Origin: Parvularculaceae bacterium | GTDB lineage: Bacteria; Pseudomonadota; Alphaproteobacteria; Caulobacterales; Parvularculaceae | Reading direction: 5' to 3' | Assembly (NCBI GenBank): GCA_013389105.1 | Contig: JACADZ010000034.1 | Location: 1 to 37,230 of the forward strand | Length of the DNA stretch: 37,230 nucleotides | In this document: piece by piece, positions 7,928 through 16,208 of the stretch | Position numbering within the stretch: the first letter of the stretch is position 1 | Layout of the letters: each line of letters opens with the position of its first letter | Program-made: the position numbers and the translations under genes | Notes under the pieces: model-generated | What the model was told of the DNA's origin: nothing | What the model saw: the letters and a program-made list of their open reading frames with translations, nothing else | The model's database searches: none

Positions 7928-8222
7928 TTAACGAGGGGAGTCGCCGCGGGGGCAGACCGTGGTGGATAAGGCACGATGCTTGGATGAAATTTAATTCTCA
8001 ACTTTTGCAGGCGAAACTGCATTGCAAGGGAAGCGGATTTCAGACAAGCATCGAGGTAGAGGGGTTTACGTGGGATGGGGTGTGCAATCCTGATGCAGGC
8101 GGCATCGGCGTGCCTTTTTCGCCGCCTCGAATCCGCTGGGATCACTGAGTGCCACTGAACTTTAAAGGGCCGGCGAAAGGCCGGGCAGCAACAGCCGAGG
8201 CAAACCGTTGGGTGAGGCAATG
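7928..8222 (+). other. Long untranslated leader, no recognised gene
   Basis: The roughly 400 bases between tRNA-Gln and the DUF3450 gene hold no convincing coding frame; a minus-strand frame across 7921-8220 has no recognisable protein features. Two small hairpins are visible: TGCAG/CTGCA around a GCGAAA loop (8006-8021) and CCGGC/GCCGG around GAAAG (8170-8184). No known riboswitch class is recognised. GGTGAGG at 8211-8217 is the likely ribosome-binding site for the ATG at 8223. Confidence 0.35.
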
Positions 8223-8990
8223 ATGAAGAGAGTAACGATCTTGGTTTCGGGAGCGGCGCTTCTCGCCGCTCTGGGCGCGCCCGCCCAAGCGCAATTCTCG
8301 AGCGCAGTCGATGAGGCGCAGGCCACGGCGAACGAGGCCAAGGCCTCGCAGCAGCGGATCGACCAGCTCGACGACCAGACGACGGCGGCGCTGAACGATT
8401 ACCGGGCCAACCTGAAGCAGCTTGAGGCGGCGCGCCGCTACAACGCGTCGCTGGTGCGCAATGTCGAGGCGCAGGGTCGGCAGATAGCCCGCATGCGGAC
8501 GGATATCGAGAACGTCGCCGGCCTTCAGCGGGCGGTGACGCCGCTGATGGAAGATATGCTGGCCCGGCTCGGGGAACTCGTCGAAGCGGATATGCCGTTC
8601 TCGCTGGACGATCGGCGCGCCCGGGTCGCCCGCCTCAACCAGATGATGGAAAATCCCGATATCGCTGTGGCGCAGCGCTACCGGCTGATCGTTGAGGCCT
8701 ACCAGATCGAAAACGAATACGGCCGCACGATCGGCGCGGAAAAGGGCTCGATCTACGACGGCGGCACGCTGCGCACCGGCGAATTTCTGCGAGTTGGTCG
8801 CGTCGCTCTGATTTTCAAGACCGAGGACGACAGCGTCATGAAGATCTGGGACGCCGACCAGAAAGCCTGGGTCAACCTGCCGCGGTCCTATTTGCCCGAT
8901 GTCCGGATCGGCTTGCGTATGGCCAAGGAGCAGACCTCGCCTGACCTTCTGCCGGTTCCGGTAAAGGCGCCGACGGTCTCGGCTCAGTGA
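8223..8990 (+). CDS. DUF3450 periplasmic protein of the TonB locus
   Basis: This 255-residue exported protein has signal peptide MKRVTILVSGAALLAALG with cleavage after AQA. A long coiled coil follows (residues about 30-110, rich in QQRIDQLDDQT-type heptads), then a globular C-terminus with RYRLIVEAYQIENEYGRTI, GEFLRVGRVALIFKT and KAWVNLP. This is DUF3450, which is found almost always as the first gene of TonB2-type clusters. It probably works with the long periplasmic domain of the next protein, but its biochemical role is not established. ATG 8223 is chosen over 8220 because GGTGAGG then sits five bases upstream. It is first in a seven-gene operon. Confidence 0.9.
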   Translation: MKRVTILVSGAALLAALGAPAQAQFSSAVDEAQATANEAKASQQRIDQLDDQTTAALNDYRANLKQLEAARRYNASLVRNVEAQGRQIARMRTDIENVAGLQRAVTPLMEDMLARLGELVEADMPFSLDDRRARVARLNQMMENPDIAVAQRYRLIVEAYQIENEYGRTIGAEKGSIYDGGTLRTGEFLRVGRVALIFKTEDDSVMKIWDADQKAWVNLPRSYLPDVRIGLRMAKEQTSPDLLPVPVKAPTVSAQ

Positions 8991-9011
8991 GCGATTGAAG
9001 GATAACCAGTC

Positions 9012-10388
9012 ATGAACCGCATCAAGATCGCCTCCGTCGCCGCCCTCGCCTCGATGGGGCTGGCGCTTTCCGTCTTCGCCCAGGAGCCTGCCGCCCCCGC
9101 GGCGCCGGCCAAACCTCAGCTTACCCTCGACCAGGTTCTCGCCGCGGTGCGCAAGGAGCGCTCTGAGTCAAGCGCCGAGAATCGCGCCCGCGAAGAGCGT
9201 TTCGTCCGGGAACGGAATAACCAGCAGGCGGAACTGGCGAGCGTTCGCGCCCAGGTCGCGGCCGCGGCCGCCGAATCGACCCGTCTCGAAGGGTTGATGG
9301 AGGCGAACCAGGCCGAGATCGACAAGCTCGACCAGGAACTCGCCGACAAGCAGGGCCAGTTCCAAGAACTCTTCGGCGCCGCCCGCTCGGCCGCCGCCGA
9401 TCTCACGGCTCAGCTTGAGGGCTCGCTCATCAGCGCCGAGTTCCCCGGCCGCGATACCGAACTGCGAGCCATCGCACAGACCGAAACGCTCCCGACCGAG
9501 ACCCAGTTGCGGTTCCTGTGGGAGACGATGATCCAGCAGATCGCCGAGCAGTCGAAGGTCTCCAAATTCAACGCGCAGGTCGCTCAGGCCGACGGGACGG
9601 CGACGTCCAAGGATATCACAAGGATCGGCCCGTTCGTCGCCTTCTCCGGCGCGAAGTTTCTGGTTTATGACGGCGGCCAGCTGAAATTCCTCGCCCGTCA
9701 GCCGGCGAGCGCCGTCACCGGCATGGCGCGCGCGGTGGAAAACTATAACGGCGACGGCTTCGTCCGGGGCGTCATCGATCCCTCGCTCGGCCAGTTGCTG
9801 TCGCTGATCGTCGACACGCCGAACTTCAGCGAACGCGTCAATCAGGGCGGTCAGATCGGTTGGCTCACCATCGGGCTTGGCACCCTCGCATTCTTGTGGG
9901 GTCTTTACAAGTGGGTGACCCTGTCGATGACGGCCGGCGCCGTGCGCGCGCAGGCCCGTCGCGGCAAACCGTCGAAATCGAATCCGCTCGGGCGGGTTAT
10001 GCTTGCCTATGAGGCGGTCGGCCACAAGACGCCGGAATCGATCTCGCTGGCGCTCGACGACGCGATTCTCAAGGAGATTCCGCGCCTTGAAAGCGGTCTT
10101 AACCTTGTGAAGATCATCTCGAACGTCGCGCCGCTTCTCGGACTCCTCGGCACGGTCGTCGGCATGGTCATCACCTTCCAGGCCATCACGATGTTCGGCA
10201 CCGGCGACCCGCAGATTATGGCGTCCGGTATCTCGGTCGCGCTCATGACGACCGTTATCGGCCTTGTCGTGTCGATCCCGCTCGTGCTCCTGCACGCGTT
10301 CGCGACCGGCGCGGCGAAGAGCACGATCCAGATCCTCGAGGAGCAGGCGGCGGGCATCATCGCCGAGCACGCTGACGGGCGCCGCTGA
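9012..10388 (+). CDS. TtpC-like large ExbB/TolQ-family proton-channel protein
   Basis: This 458-residue protein combines a signal peptide (MNRIKIASVAALASMGLALS, cleavage after VFA), a periplasmic coiled coil (about residues 35-130), a periplasmic domain, a membrane span near 280-302 and a C-terminal MotA/TolQ/ExbB domain. The last includes SNVAPLLGLLGTVVGMVITF and VALMTTVIGLVVSIPLVLL spans. This matches TtpC, the extra energising subunit required by the Vibrio TonB2 system. It would join ExbB and ExbD in the inner membrane and reach into the periplasm. A GAAGGA lies upstream at good spacing. The 36-base gap to exbB fits one transcript. Confidence 0.93.
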   Translation: MNRIKIASVAALASMGLALSVFAQEPAAPAAPAKPQLTLDQVLAAVRKERSESSAENRAREERFVRERNNQQAELASVRAQVAAAAAESTRLEGLMEANQAEIDKLDQELADKQGQFQELFGAARSAAADLTAQLEGSLISAEFPGRDTELRAIAQTETLPTETQLRFLWETMIQQIAEQSKVSKFNAQVAQADGTATSKDITRIGPFVAFSGAKFLVYDGGQLKFLARQPASAVTGMARAVENYNGDGFVRGVIDPSLGQLLSLIVDTPNFSERVNQGGQIGWLTIGLGTLAFLWGLYKWVTLSMTAGAVRAQARRGKPSKSNPLGRVMLAYEAVGHKTPESISLALDDAILKEIPRLESGLNLVKIISNVAPLLGLLGTVVGMVITFQAITMFGTGDPQIMASGISVALMTTVIGLVVSIPLVLLHAFATGAAKSTIQILEEQAAGIIAEHADGRR

Positions 10389-10424
10389 TCGGCGGCGCTC
10401 GCTTAGTGGAAACGGGTAAAAGAC

Positions 10425-10955
10425 ATGGAATATCTCAATCCAGTCTTCGCCTTTGAGCAGCTCCAGCAGTTCGTCACGAGCGGCGGAGAGGTCCTGATCG
10501 CGATTCTCGTCCTCACCTTTTGCCTGTGGGGGCTGATCATCGAACGGCTTCTTTACTGGACGACCTCAGCAGGCGGGGTCGCGCGAAGGGCCGAACGAGC
10601 CTGGGCGAAGCGATCGGACAAGACCTCCTGGTTCGGTCTTGCCTATCGGGAGCGGCTCCTTTCAGAGGCGCGCGCCGAAGGATCAAGGTTCAATGCGATG
10701 GTGAAGCTGCTCGTCGCCGTGACGCCGCTCCTTGGGCTTCTCGGCACGGTCACCGGAATGGTGTTCGTGTTCGACGTCATGGCCGTCACCGGCTCATCGA
10801 ACGCCCGCCTCATGGCGGCGGGCATTTCGCGGGCGACGCTCCCCACCATGGCCGGACTGTTCGTGTCGGTGTCGGGAGTGATGTTCACCTACTGGTTTGA
10901 CCGCTGGGTTCAGCGCGCGAACGCCAAGCTCTCCGAACAACTGAAGCTCGAGTAA
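10425..10955 (+). CDS. exbB: ExbB proton-channel subunit
   Basis: This 176-residue MotA/TolQ/ExbB-family protein has three membrane spans: VLIAILVLTFCLWGLII (about 25-42), the KLLVAVTPLLGLLGTVTGMV segment (about 90-115) and ATLPTMAGLFVSVSGVMF (about 135-158). The loop between the first and second spans is short, as in the TonB2-type ExbB proteins. It forms the pentameric channel that uses proton flow to drive TonB. It lies four bases before exbD, so the two are probably translated together. Confidence 0.93.
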   Translation: MEYLNPVFAFEQLQQFVTSGGEVLIAILVLTFCLWGLIIERLLYWTTSAGGVARRAERAWAKRSDKTSWFGLAYRERLLSEARAEGSRFNAMVKLLVAVTPLLGLLGTVTGMVFVFDVMAVTGSSNARLMAAGISRATLPTMAGLFVSVSGVMFTYWFDRWVQRANAKLSEQLKLE

Positions 10956-10959
10956 ACCC

Positions 10960-11376
10960 ATGTCTCGTAGACGATCATCCGGCGGCGACGACATCGGCGA
11001 CATCAACGTGACGCCGTTGATGGACATCGTGTTCATCATGCTCATCTTCTTCATCGTCACCGCGACCTTCCTGAAAGAGAAGGGCATCGACGTGCGGACG
11101 CCGGACGACGATCCTGTCGATGACAAGTCGATCCCGCCGCCGGCGCTCCTTCTGTCGGTTCAGGAAGACGGCTTCGTTCGCGTCAACAACGTGCGGATTA
11201 TCGACCCTCTGTCGACCAAGCCGGTCGTTGAGGAGTTCATGGCGCGCGAGCCGAAAGGCGTCGTGATCGTCAATGCGGCGCCCGAATCTGAGGCCGGCAT
11301 CGCCGTGACGGTGATGGACCAGGCCTATCTCGGCAACGCGAACGCGGTGTCGCTCGCATTGCAGGCTGACGAGTAA
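10960..11376 (+). CDS. exbD: ExbD subunit, first copy
   Basis: This 138-residue biopolymer-transport protein has one membrane span, INVTPLMDIVFIMLIFFIVT, carrying the essential proton-binding aspartate (M-D-I). The periplasmic domain ends IAVTVMDQAYLGNANAVSLA. The gene has a cytoplasmic N-terminus of about 17 residues rich in Arg and Ser. A second, clearly diverged exbD follows 57 bases later. The two share a nearly identical membrane helix, but their periplasmic parts differ. Confidence 0.93.
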   Translation: MSRRRSSGGDDIGDINVTPLMDIVFIMLIFFIVTATFLKEKGIDVRTPDDDPVDDKSIPPPALLLSVQEDGFVRVNNVRIIDPLSTKPVVEEFMAREPKGVVIVNAAPESEAGIAVTVMDQAYLGNANAVSLALQADE

Positions 11377-11433
11377 CCGGGTCCGGAACCAGGCGGGTTC
11401 GCCGGTTTCGGGGCAGTTTGAGACGGAGCCGAT

Positions 11434-11844
11434 ATGGCGAAAAAGAGTTTGCAGATTCAGGACAGCGGCGGCGGCGACGACATCAACGTCACGCCCCTGA
11501 TGGACATCGTGTTCATCATGCTGATCTTCTTCATCGTCACGTCGACCTTCGTGAAGGAGCCGGGCGTTGACGTGGACCGCCCGAAGGCGGAGTCGGGCAA
11601 GATCAGAAAGCTCGCCTCCATCCTGGTCGCCATCGACGCCGATAATGAAATCTGGATCAACAAGAAGAATGTCGATCTTGCCGAGGTCCGCAACAATGTC
11701 GAAGGGCTGAAACGCGAAAATCCGAAAGGAACGGCTGTCGTGCAGGTCGACGCCAAGGCCGACACGCGGTTCCTCGTCGAGGTCGTCAACCAGATCCGCG
11801 ACGCCGGCGTCGCCGATATCGCCGTCTCTACCGAAGAAACCTGA
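11434..11844 (+). CDS. exbD: ExbD subunit, second copy
   Basis: This 136-residue protein repeats the ExbD plan: a short N-terminus, the membrane helix INVTPLMDIVFIMLIFFIVT with the conserved aspartate, and a periplasmic domain containing VQVDAKADTRFLVEVVNQIR and AGVADIAVST. The C-terminal half fits the standard ExbD domain better than the first copy does. Tandem exbD genes occur in several alpha- and gammaproteobacterial TonB loci, so both may enter one complex. It ends 12 bases before tonB. Confidence 0.93.
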   Translation: MAKKSLQIQDSGGGDDINVTPLMDIVFIMLIFFIVTSTFVKEPGVDVDRPKAESGKIRKLASILVAIDADNEIWINKKNVDLAEVRNNVEGLKRENPKGTAVVQVDAKADTRFLVEVVNQIRDAGVADIAVSTEET

Positions 11845-11856
11845 AGGAGCCGCCCG

Positions 11857-12453
11857 ATGGGATCGATCGCCCGCCTCATATTCGGCCTCCCGGGCGCCGC
11901 GCTCGTGACGGCGGCGCTCTTCCTCATCATGTCCAACATGATCCGCCAGGACGTGCAGCTCGAAGAGGAGAAGGCTGCGATCAACATCGACATTACGCAG
12001 CAGCTCAAAGACACCGAAATCAATGCGAACAAGCAGTTCAAGCGGCCGACGCTTGATACGCCCCCGCCCCCGCCGCCGGCGACGCATGACCCGTCGAATC
12101 GGCCGGCGCTAGGCGGCGTCCAGGTCGGAGTTCCGCAGATCGACACCAAGCTCTCGATCGGCACGGGATTCAATCCCGATCGCGACGCCCAGCCGCTGGT
12201 GCGCATTCCGCCGCAATATCCCGAACGCTGCATGGCGACGGCGAAACCGAGAGAGCAGGTGCAGCTGGAGTTCGACGTGACGCCTGAGGGAACCACGACC
12301 AACATTCGCGTCATCGGTTCGACCAACAGCTGCCTTAACCGCGAGGCGGCGCGATCGGTCGAGCGGTGGAAGTACCAGCCCAAGATCGTGGATAACAAAG
12401 CCGAATGGCGCCGGGGCGTGCAGACGACCGTGACCTTCGAATTGACTGAGTAG
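11857..12453 (+). CDS. tonB: TonB energy-transducing protein
   Basis: This 198-residue protein has one N-terminal span (LIFGLPGAALVTAALFLIMS, about 7-28), a short periplasmic linker with the run TPPPPPP near residue 70, and a C-terminal TonB domain from about 110. The domain contains PPQYPERC, VQLEFDVTPEGTTTNIRVI and the ARSVERWKYQPK motif. It carries energy from the ExbB/ExbD complex to outer-membrane receptors. The linker is much shorter than in E. coli TonB, as is usual for TonB2-type proteins, whose partner TPR protein may compensate for reach. Confidence 0.94.
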   Translation: MGSIARLIFGLPGAALVTAALFLIMSNMIRQDVQLEEEKAAINIDITQQLKDTEINANKQFKRPTLDTPPPPPPATHDPSNRPALGGVQVGVPQIDTKLSIGTGFNPDRDAQPLVRIPPQYPERCMATAKPREQVQLEFDVTPEGTTTNIRVIGSTNSCLNREAARSVERWKYQPKIVDNKAEWRRGVQTTVTFELTE

Positions 12454-12509
12454 GGATGGAGCGGCGCGCGCCGCCGAGTTGGGAAGTTGGATTGGTTCAG
12501 GGCGGCAAC

Positions 12510-14213
12510 ATGACGGACGATCGCAAGTCGAGACTGTTCCTGGCGGGCGCCATGTTTGCGCTAGCGTCGGGGGGATTCGTGATGTTGGCGACGCCGTCGC
12601 CTGCTTTCGCCCAGCGCGGATCGACTCTCGATTCGAGGGAATATGGGGACGATCGCGACTCGACCGCGACGATGCAGGAAGGCGAGGAGGAGCAGCCGCA
12701 GCGACGCTCGCAGCAGCTCGATCCCGCGAACGCCCAGCGCCTCCTGAAGATTTATGAGCTCATGCAGGCGGACCAGTACCAGGCCGCCCTCGCCGAACTG
12801 AACAAGCTGATCGCCGAGCGCGGCGAAAGCATGAAGCCCTATGACAAGGCGACGACCTACGAACTGCGCGGCAGCGTCAAGTACAATCTTGACGATTATC
12901 GCGGCGCGCTCAGGGATTTCGAAACAGCGCTCGGCACCAACGCGCTCGATCCGGCGCGCAACAACCAGCTACGCTACTTCATCGCACAGCTCTATTTCCA
13001 GCTTGAAGATTACGCTGCGGCCATCCGCGGCCTGAATGAGTGGATCCGCGCCGCGCAGGCGGCCGGCCAAACAGTCGACCCGAACGCCTACTATCTGCTC
13101 GCCGCCGCCTATATCAAGCGCCAGCCGGCGGACTATCGCGCCGCCAAGGATCCCGCAGAGAGGGCCGTCGCCGGCGCGCCCACGCCGAAGAAGAACTATT
13201 ACGATCTCCTGAACCTCGTTTATTCAGAGACCAATGACGGGGCGAAAAGGGCGGCGCTTCTAGAGAAGATGATCAATCTCTGGCCGGGCGACCGAGCTTA
13301 CTGGACGCAGCTCTCGGCGCTTTACGCCTCCCTCAACCGCGACGGCGAAGCCTTCTCCGTGCTCGAAGTTGCGTATCGCGCGGGTCTGATCACCAAAGAA
13401 GGCGATATCCTCACGCTGGTTCAATACTATTCCTTTTACGACAACCCATATCGCGGCGCGAAACTACTCGAGCGCGAGATGGCGACGGGGACCGTCGCCG
13501 AGACCGTCAAGAACCTCACGCTGCTGTCGCAGCTTTGGAGCCAGGCGCGCGAGCATAAGCGCGCCATTCCGGTGCTCGAAAAGGCTTCGCGCCTGTCGGA
13601 CAAGGGCGAACTCGCCTACCGTCTCGGTCAGGTGCTGCTCGCCGACGAGCAGTATGCAAAGTCGGAAGCGGCCCTCCGCGCCGCGCTGGCGAAGGGCGGC
13701 ATGACAGCGGTCCAGACCGGCGACTGTCACCTCCTGCTCGGCACGGCGATCTTCGCTCAGGCCGGCCCTGGCGACCGGGCGATCCGCTCTCGCGCCCGCG
13801 AAGCCTTCGTACGCGCCACCAATTATCCGAACGTCTCTGTGCAGGCGCGTCAGTGGGTCGGCTATATTGACGAAGTCAATCGCGTCGAAGAGCTGCAGGA
13901 CACGCTGGAATGTCAACAGCGCGAAGAGGCGCGCATTGCGGATGTCGAGCGGCTGAAGCAAGGCGCTCAGGTTTGCCGCCTGCAGGGGCGTAATGATTGC
14001 GACCAGATCATCGCCAAATTGAGGGAAATCGAGAACGCAAAGGAAGACTGCTCCACGCCGAGGTCGGGGTCGGCTCCGGGCGGGGGTGCGGAAGTCTCGC
14101 CCGCGCCGCCGGGATCGGCGCTGAACGAGCCCGATGCGCCGGCGACGCCCGACGCGACGCCGCCGCCGGCGGAACGTCCCAAGCTCGAGGCGGAGAAGCC
14201 GAAGCCGGAATAA
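12510..14213 (+). CDS. Exported TPR protein at the end of the TonB operon
   Basis: This 567-residue protein has signal peptide MTDDRKSRLFLAGAMFALAS with cleavage after AFA near residue 33, and tetratricopeptide-type helical repeats over most of its length. Examples are QYQAALAELNKLI, LDDYRGALRDFETAL, LEDYAAAIRGLNEWI, EYAYRLGQVL-like EQYAKSEAALRAAL and LLGTAIF. A Pro/Glu/Lys-rich tail ends the protein. A TPR protein is the standard last gene of TonB2-type clusters and has been linked to TonB2 function in Vibrio. The ATG at 12510 is chosen because the signal peptide begins there; an ATG at 12456 would add 18 unlikely residues. A strong terminator follows 20 bases after the stop. Confidence 0.88.
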   Translation: MTDDRKSRLFLAGAMFALASGGFVMLATPSPAFAQRGSTLDSREYGDDRDSTATMQEGEEEQPQRRSQQLDPANAQRLLKIYELMQADQYQAALAELNKLIAERGESMKPYDKATTYELRGSVKYNLDDYRGALRDFETALGTNALDPARNNQLRYFIAQLYFQLEDYAAAIRGLNEWIRAAQAAGQTVDPNAYYLLAAAYIKRQPADYRAAKDPAERAVAGAPTPKKNYYDLLNLVYSETNDGAKRAALLEKMINLWPGDRAYWTQLSALYASLNRDGEAFSVLEVAYRAGLITKEGDILTLVQYYSFYDNPYRGAKLLEREMATGTVAETVKNLTLLSQLWSQAREHKRAIPVLEKASRLSDKGELAYRLGQVLLADEQYAKSEAALRAALAKGGMTAVQTGDCHLLLGTAIFAQAGPGDRAIRSRAREAFVRATNYPNVSVQARQWVGYIDEVNRVEELQDTLECQQREEARIADVERLKQGAQVCRLQGRNDCDQIIAKLREIENAKEDCSTPRSGSAPGGGAEVSPAPPGSALNEPDAPATPDATPPPAERPKLEAEKPKPE

Positions 14214-14233
14214 GTGTTGATCAGGCAGTCATC

Positions 14234-14266
14234 AGAGGGCGGATCGAAAGGTCCGCCCTCTTTGTT
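14234..14266 (+). terminator. Rho-independent terminator of the TonB operon
   Basis: A perfect 10-bp stem (AGAGGGCGGA/TCCGCCCTCT) with an eight-base loop is followed by TTGTT. It starts 20 bases after the TPR gene's stop codon and ends at the stop of the convergent yaiI gene. It is the clearest terminator in the window. Confidence 0.85.
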
Positions 14267-14724
14267 CACCGCTCCAGCCGGACCAGCGCTTCGTCGAGCG
14301 CCTGGAGGAAGCGCGAGCTGTCCTGCTTCGTGAACGGCGCCGGCCCGGCGGCGCCGCTCACCTCCGCGCCGGCCCTCAGGTCCGCCATGATGGCTCGCGC
14401 CGCAATCGCGCTCCCAATCGAATCCTTCGTAAAGGGTTTGCCGTTCGGCGCGATGACCGCCGCGCCCTTCTTCAGACAGCGCTCAGCCAGAAGAATGTCG
14501 CCGGTGATTACGATCGACTTCGCCCCCGCCCGTTCGGCGATCGCGTCGTCCGCTGCGTCAAATGCGTCGCCGACGGCGAGGCGCGCGATCAACGGATGAT
14601 CGGGAATGCGGAGGAAACTGTTGGAGACGACGGTGACTGCGATGTTCCGTCTGAAGGCGACCTTGTAGATCTCGTCTTTCACCGGACAGGCGTCGGCGTC
14701 GACCAGGATATGAGCTTGTTCCAC
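14266..14724 (-). CDS. YaiI/YqxD family protein (UPF0178, DUF188)
   Basis: This 152-residue protein has the family's start HILVDADACPVKDEIYKVA, then VTVVSNSF, VGDAFDAADDAI, IVITGDILLAERCLKKGA and NGKPFTKDSIGSAIAARA. The fold is PIN/NYN-like with conserved acidic residues (D9, D11, D56, D60), which suggests a metal-dependent nuclease, but no function has been proven. It starts with GTG at 14724. It is followed at once by the terminator of the convergent operon. Confidence 0.93.
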   Translation of the reverse strand: MEQAHILVDADACPVKDEIYKVAFRRNIAVTVVSNSFLRIPDHPLIARLAVGDAFDAADDAIAERAGAKSIVITGDILLAERCLKKGAAVIAPNGKPFTKDSIGSAIAARAIMADLRAGAEVSGAAGPAPFTKQDSSRFLQALDEALVRLER

Positions 14725-14750
14725 CGCCGTCCCGCTTCGTCGACTGGGCT

Positions 14751-16139
14751 CTAGGCGACTTGCAGCCGCAAGTAGCTAAGAAGGTCAGATCGCGTGATGA
14801 GGCCTTCGAACTTGCCGCTCTTGGTCACCACCGCGACATAGCCTTTGGCGAAGACAGGCAGCAGCTCCTCCATCGGCTGGCCGGCGTCGAGGGTCATGAC
14901 CCGATAGGTCATGGCCGATTTGACCGGGTCCTTGAATTTCTCTCGGTTGCGCACGACCGCGAACAGGATGTCCTCTTCGTCGATGATGCCGGCGATGGTC
15001 CCGTCTTCGTTCAGCACCGGCAGTTGCGAGATGTCGTAGAGCTTCATTCGTCCGTAGGCGGTGAGCAGACGATCGTCCGGTTTCACGGTGACGGTCTGGC
15101 GCTCGGAGTGCTTGCGGGTGATGAGATCAGTGAGGTCGCCCTTCGGCGCCCGCTTGATGAAGCCCTGGTCGTACATCCAGTAGTCGTTGTACATCTTGGA
15201 GAGATACTTGTCGCCGCGATCGCAGACGAACGCGACGACGCGCTTTTTCGCCTTCTGCTCGCGGCAATATTTGAGCGCCGCGGCGAAGATCGTGCCCGAG
15301 GAAGAACCGCCGAGCACGCCTTCTTTCTGCAGCAATTCGCGCGCCGCTTCGAAGCTCTCCTTGTCGGTAATGCCATAGGCTTTCTTGACCCGCGACAGGT
15401 CGCAGATATCCGGAATGAAATCCTCGCCGATGCCCTCGACCAGCCACGAGCCGGACTCGTTCGGCTTGACGCCCGTATTGACGTACTCGGTCAGGATCGA
15501 GCCCTTGGGGTCGGCGAGAATGAGTTCGACATGGGGCGCCGCTGTCTCGAAGAAGTGCGAGAGTCCGCTGATCGTGCCGCCCGACCCTACGCCGGCGACG
15601 ATCGCATCGAGCCTCTTCCCCATCTGGCCCCAGATTTCCGGCCCCGTCATCCGTTCGTGTGCGGAAGGGTTCTCCTTGTTGCCGAACTGGTTCACATAGA
15701 AGGCGCCGGTCTCGTCGGCGATCCGCTGCGCGACGTCCTGATAATAGTCGGGATGCCCCTTGACGACGTCCGAGCGCGTAAGCCGAACGTCCGCCCCCAG
15801 CGCCTTGAGGTGAAATATCTTCTCCTGCGCCATCTTGTCGGGGACGACAATGATGAGCCGGTAGCCCTTCTGCGCGGCGACCAGCGCCAGCGCGAGACCC
15901 GTATTCCCCGCCGTTGCTTCGACGATCGTGCCGCCGGGCTTGAGACGACCGTCCTGCTCGGCGGCTTCGATCATGGCGAGGCCTATGCGGTCCTTGATCG
16001 AACCCCCCGGATTATTCGACTCGAGCTTCAGGAAAAGTTCGCACGGCCCCGTATCGATCTTCGAGATCTTCACCATCGGCGTCTTGCCGATGCCTTCAAG
16101 GACATTGTCGTAGACCGGGCCGAAGGGAGTTTCCTGCAT
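14751..16139 (-). CDS. Cystathionine beta-synthase with C-terminal CBS pair
   Basis: This 462-residue PLP enzyme has a cysteine-synthase-like catalytic domain followed by two CBS domains (about 345-460). The PLP lysine is K49 in NNPGGSIKDRIG. The substrate loop is EATAGNTGLALA and the phosphate loop is GVGSGGTISGLS. It would condense serine and homocysteine to cystathionine, or act as an O-acetylserine sulfhydrylase. The CBS pair (for example PVLNEDGTIAGIIDEEDILF and KSGKFEGLITRSDLLSYL) points to the first and to control by an adenosyl ligand, though it gives no proof. The ATG at 16139 is used; an in-frame ATG at 16193 would add 18 residues unlike the family. No cystathionine gamma-lyase gene is adjacent. 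Confidence 0.88.
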   Translation of the reverse strand: MQETPFGPVYDNVLEGIGKTPMVKISKIDTGPCELFLKLESNNPGGSIKDRIGLAMIEAAEQDGRLKPGGTIVEATAGNTGLALALVAAQKGYRLIIVVPDKMAQEKIFHLKALGADVRLTRSDVVKGHPDYYQDVAQRIADETGAFYVNQFGNKENPSAHERMTGPEIWGQMGKRLDAIVAGVGSGGTISGLSHFFETAAPHVELILADPKGSILTEYVNTGVKPNESGSWLVEGIGEDFIPDICDLSRVKKAYGITDKESFEAARELLQKEGVLGGSSSGTIFAAALKYCREQKAKKRVVAFVCDRGDKYLSKMYNDYWMYDQGFIKRAPKGDLTDLITRKHSERQTVTVKPDDRLLTAYGRMKLYDISQLPVLNEDGTIAGIIDEEDILFAVVRNREKFKDPVKSAMTYRVMTLDAGQPMEELLPVFAKGYVAVVTKSGKFEGLITRSDLLSYLRLQVA

Positions 16140-16208
16140 GGCGAATCTCGTCGAAGCGGCGCGAAGTTGCTCGCGACCATTAACGCTTCGCACCTTATTG
16201 AGGAAGCC

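Noticed and set aside
7921-8220. 99-codon minus-strand frame in the leader of the TonB operon
   Set aside because: No ribosome-binding site, no recognised domain, and it overlaps the candidate promoter and leader.
9168-10370. 400-codon minus-strand frame
   Set aside because: It is antisense to the TtpC-like gene, with a charged repetitive composition typical of shadow frames.
12060-12080. Short C-rich repeat in tonB
   Set aside because: It encodes the normal proline run of the TonB linker; it is not a separate repeat element.
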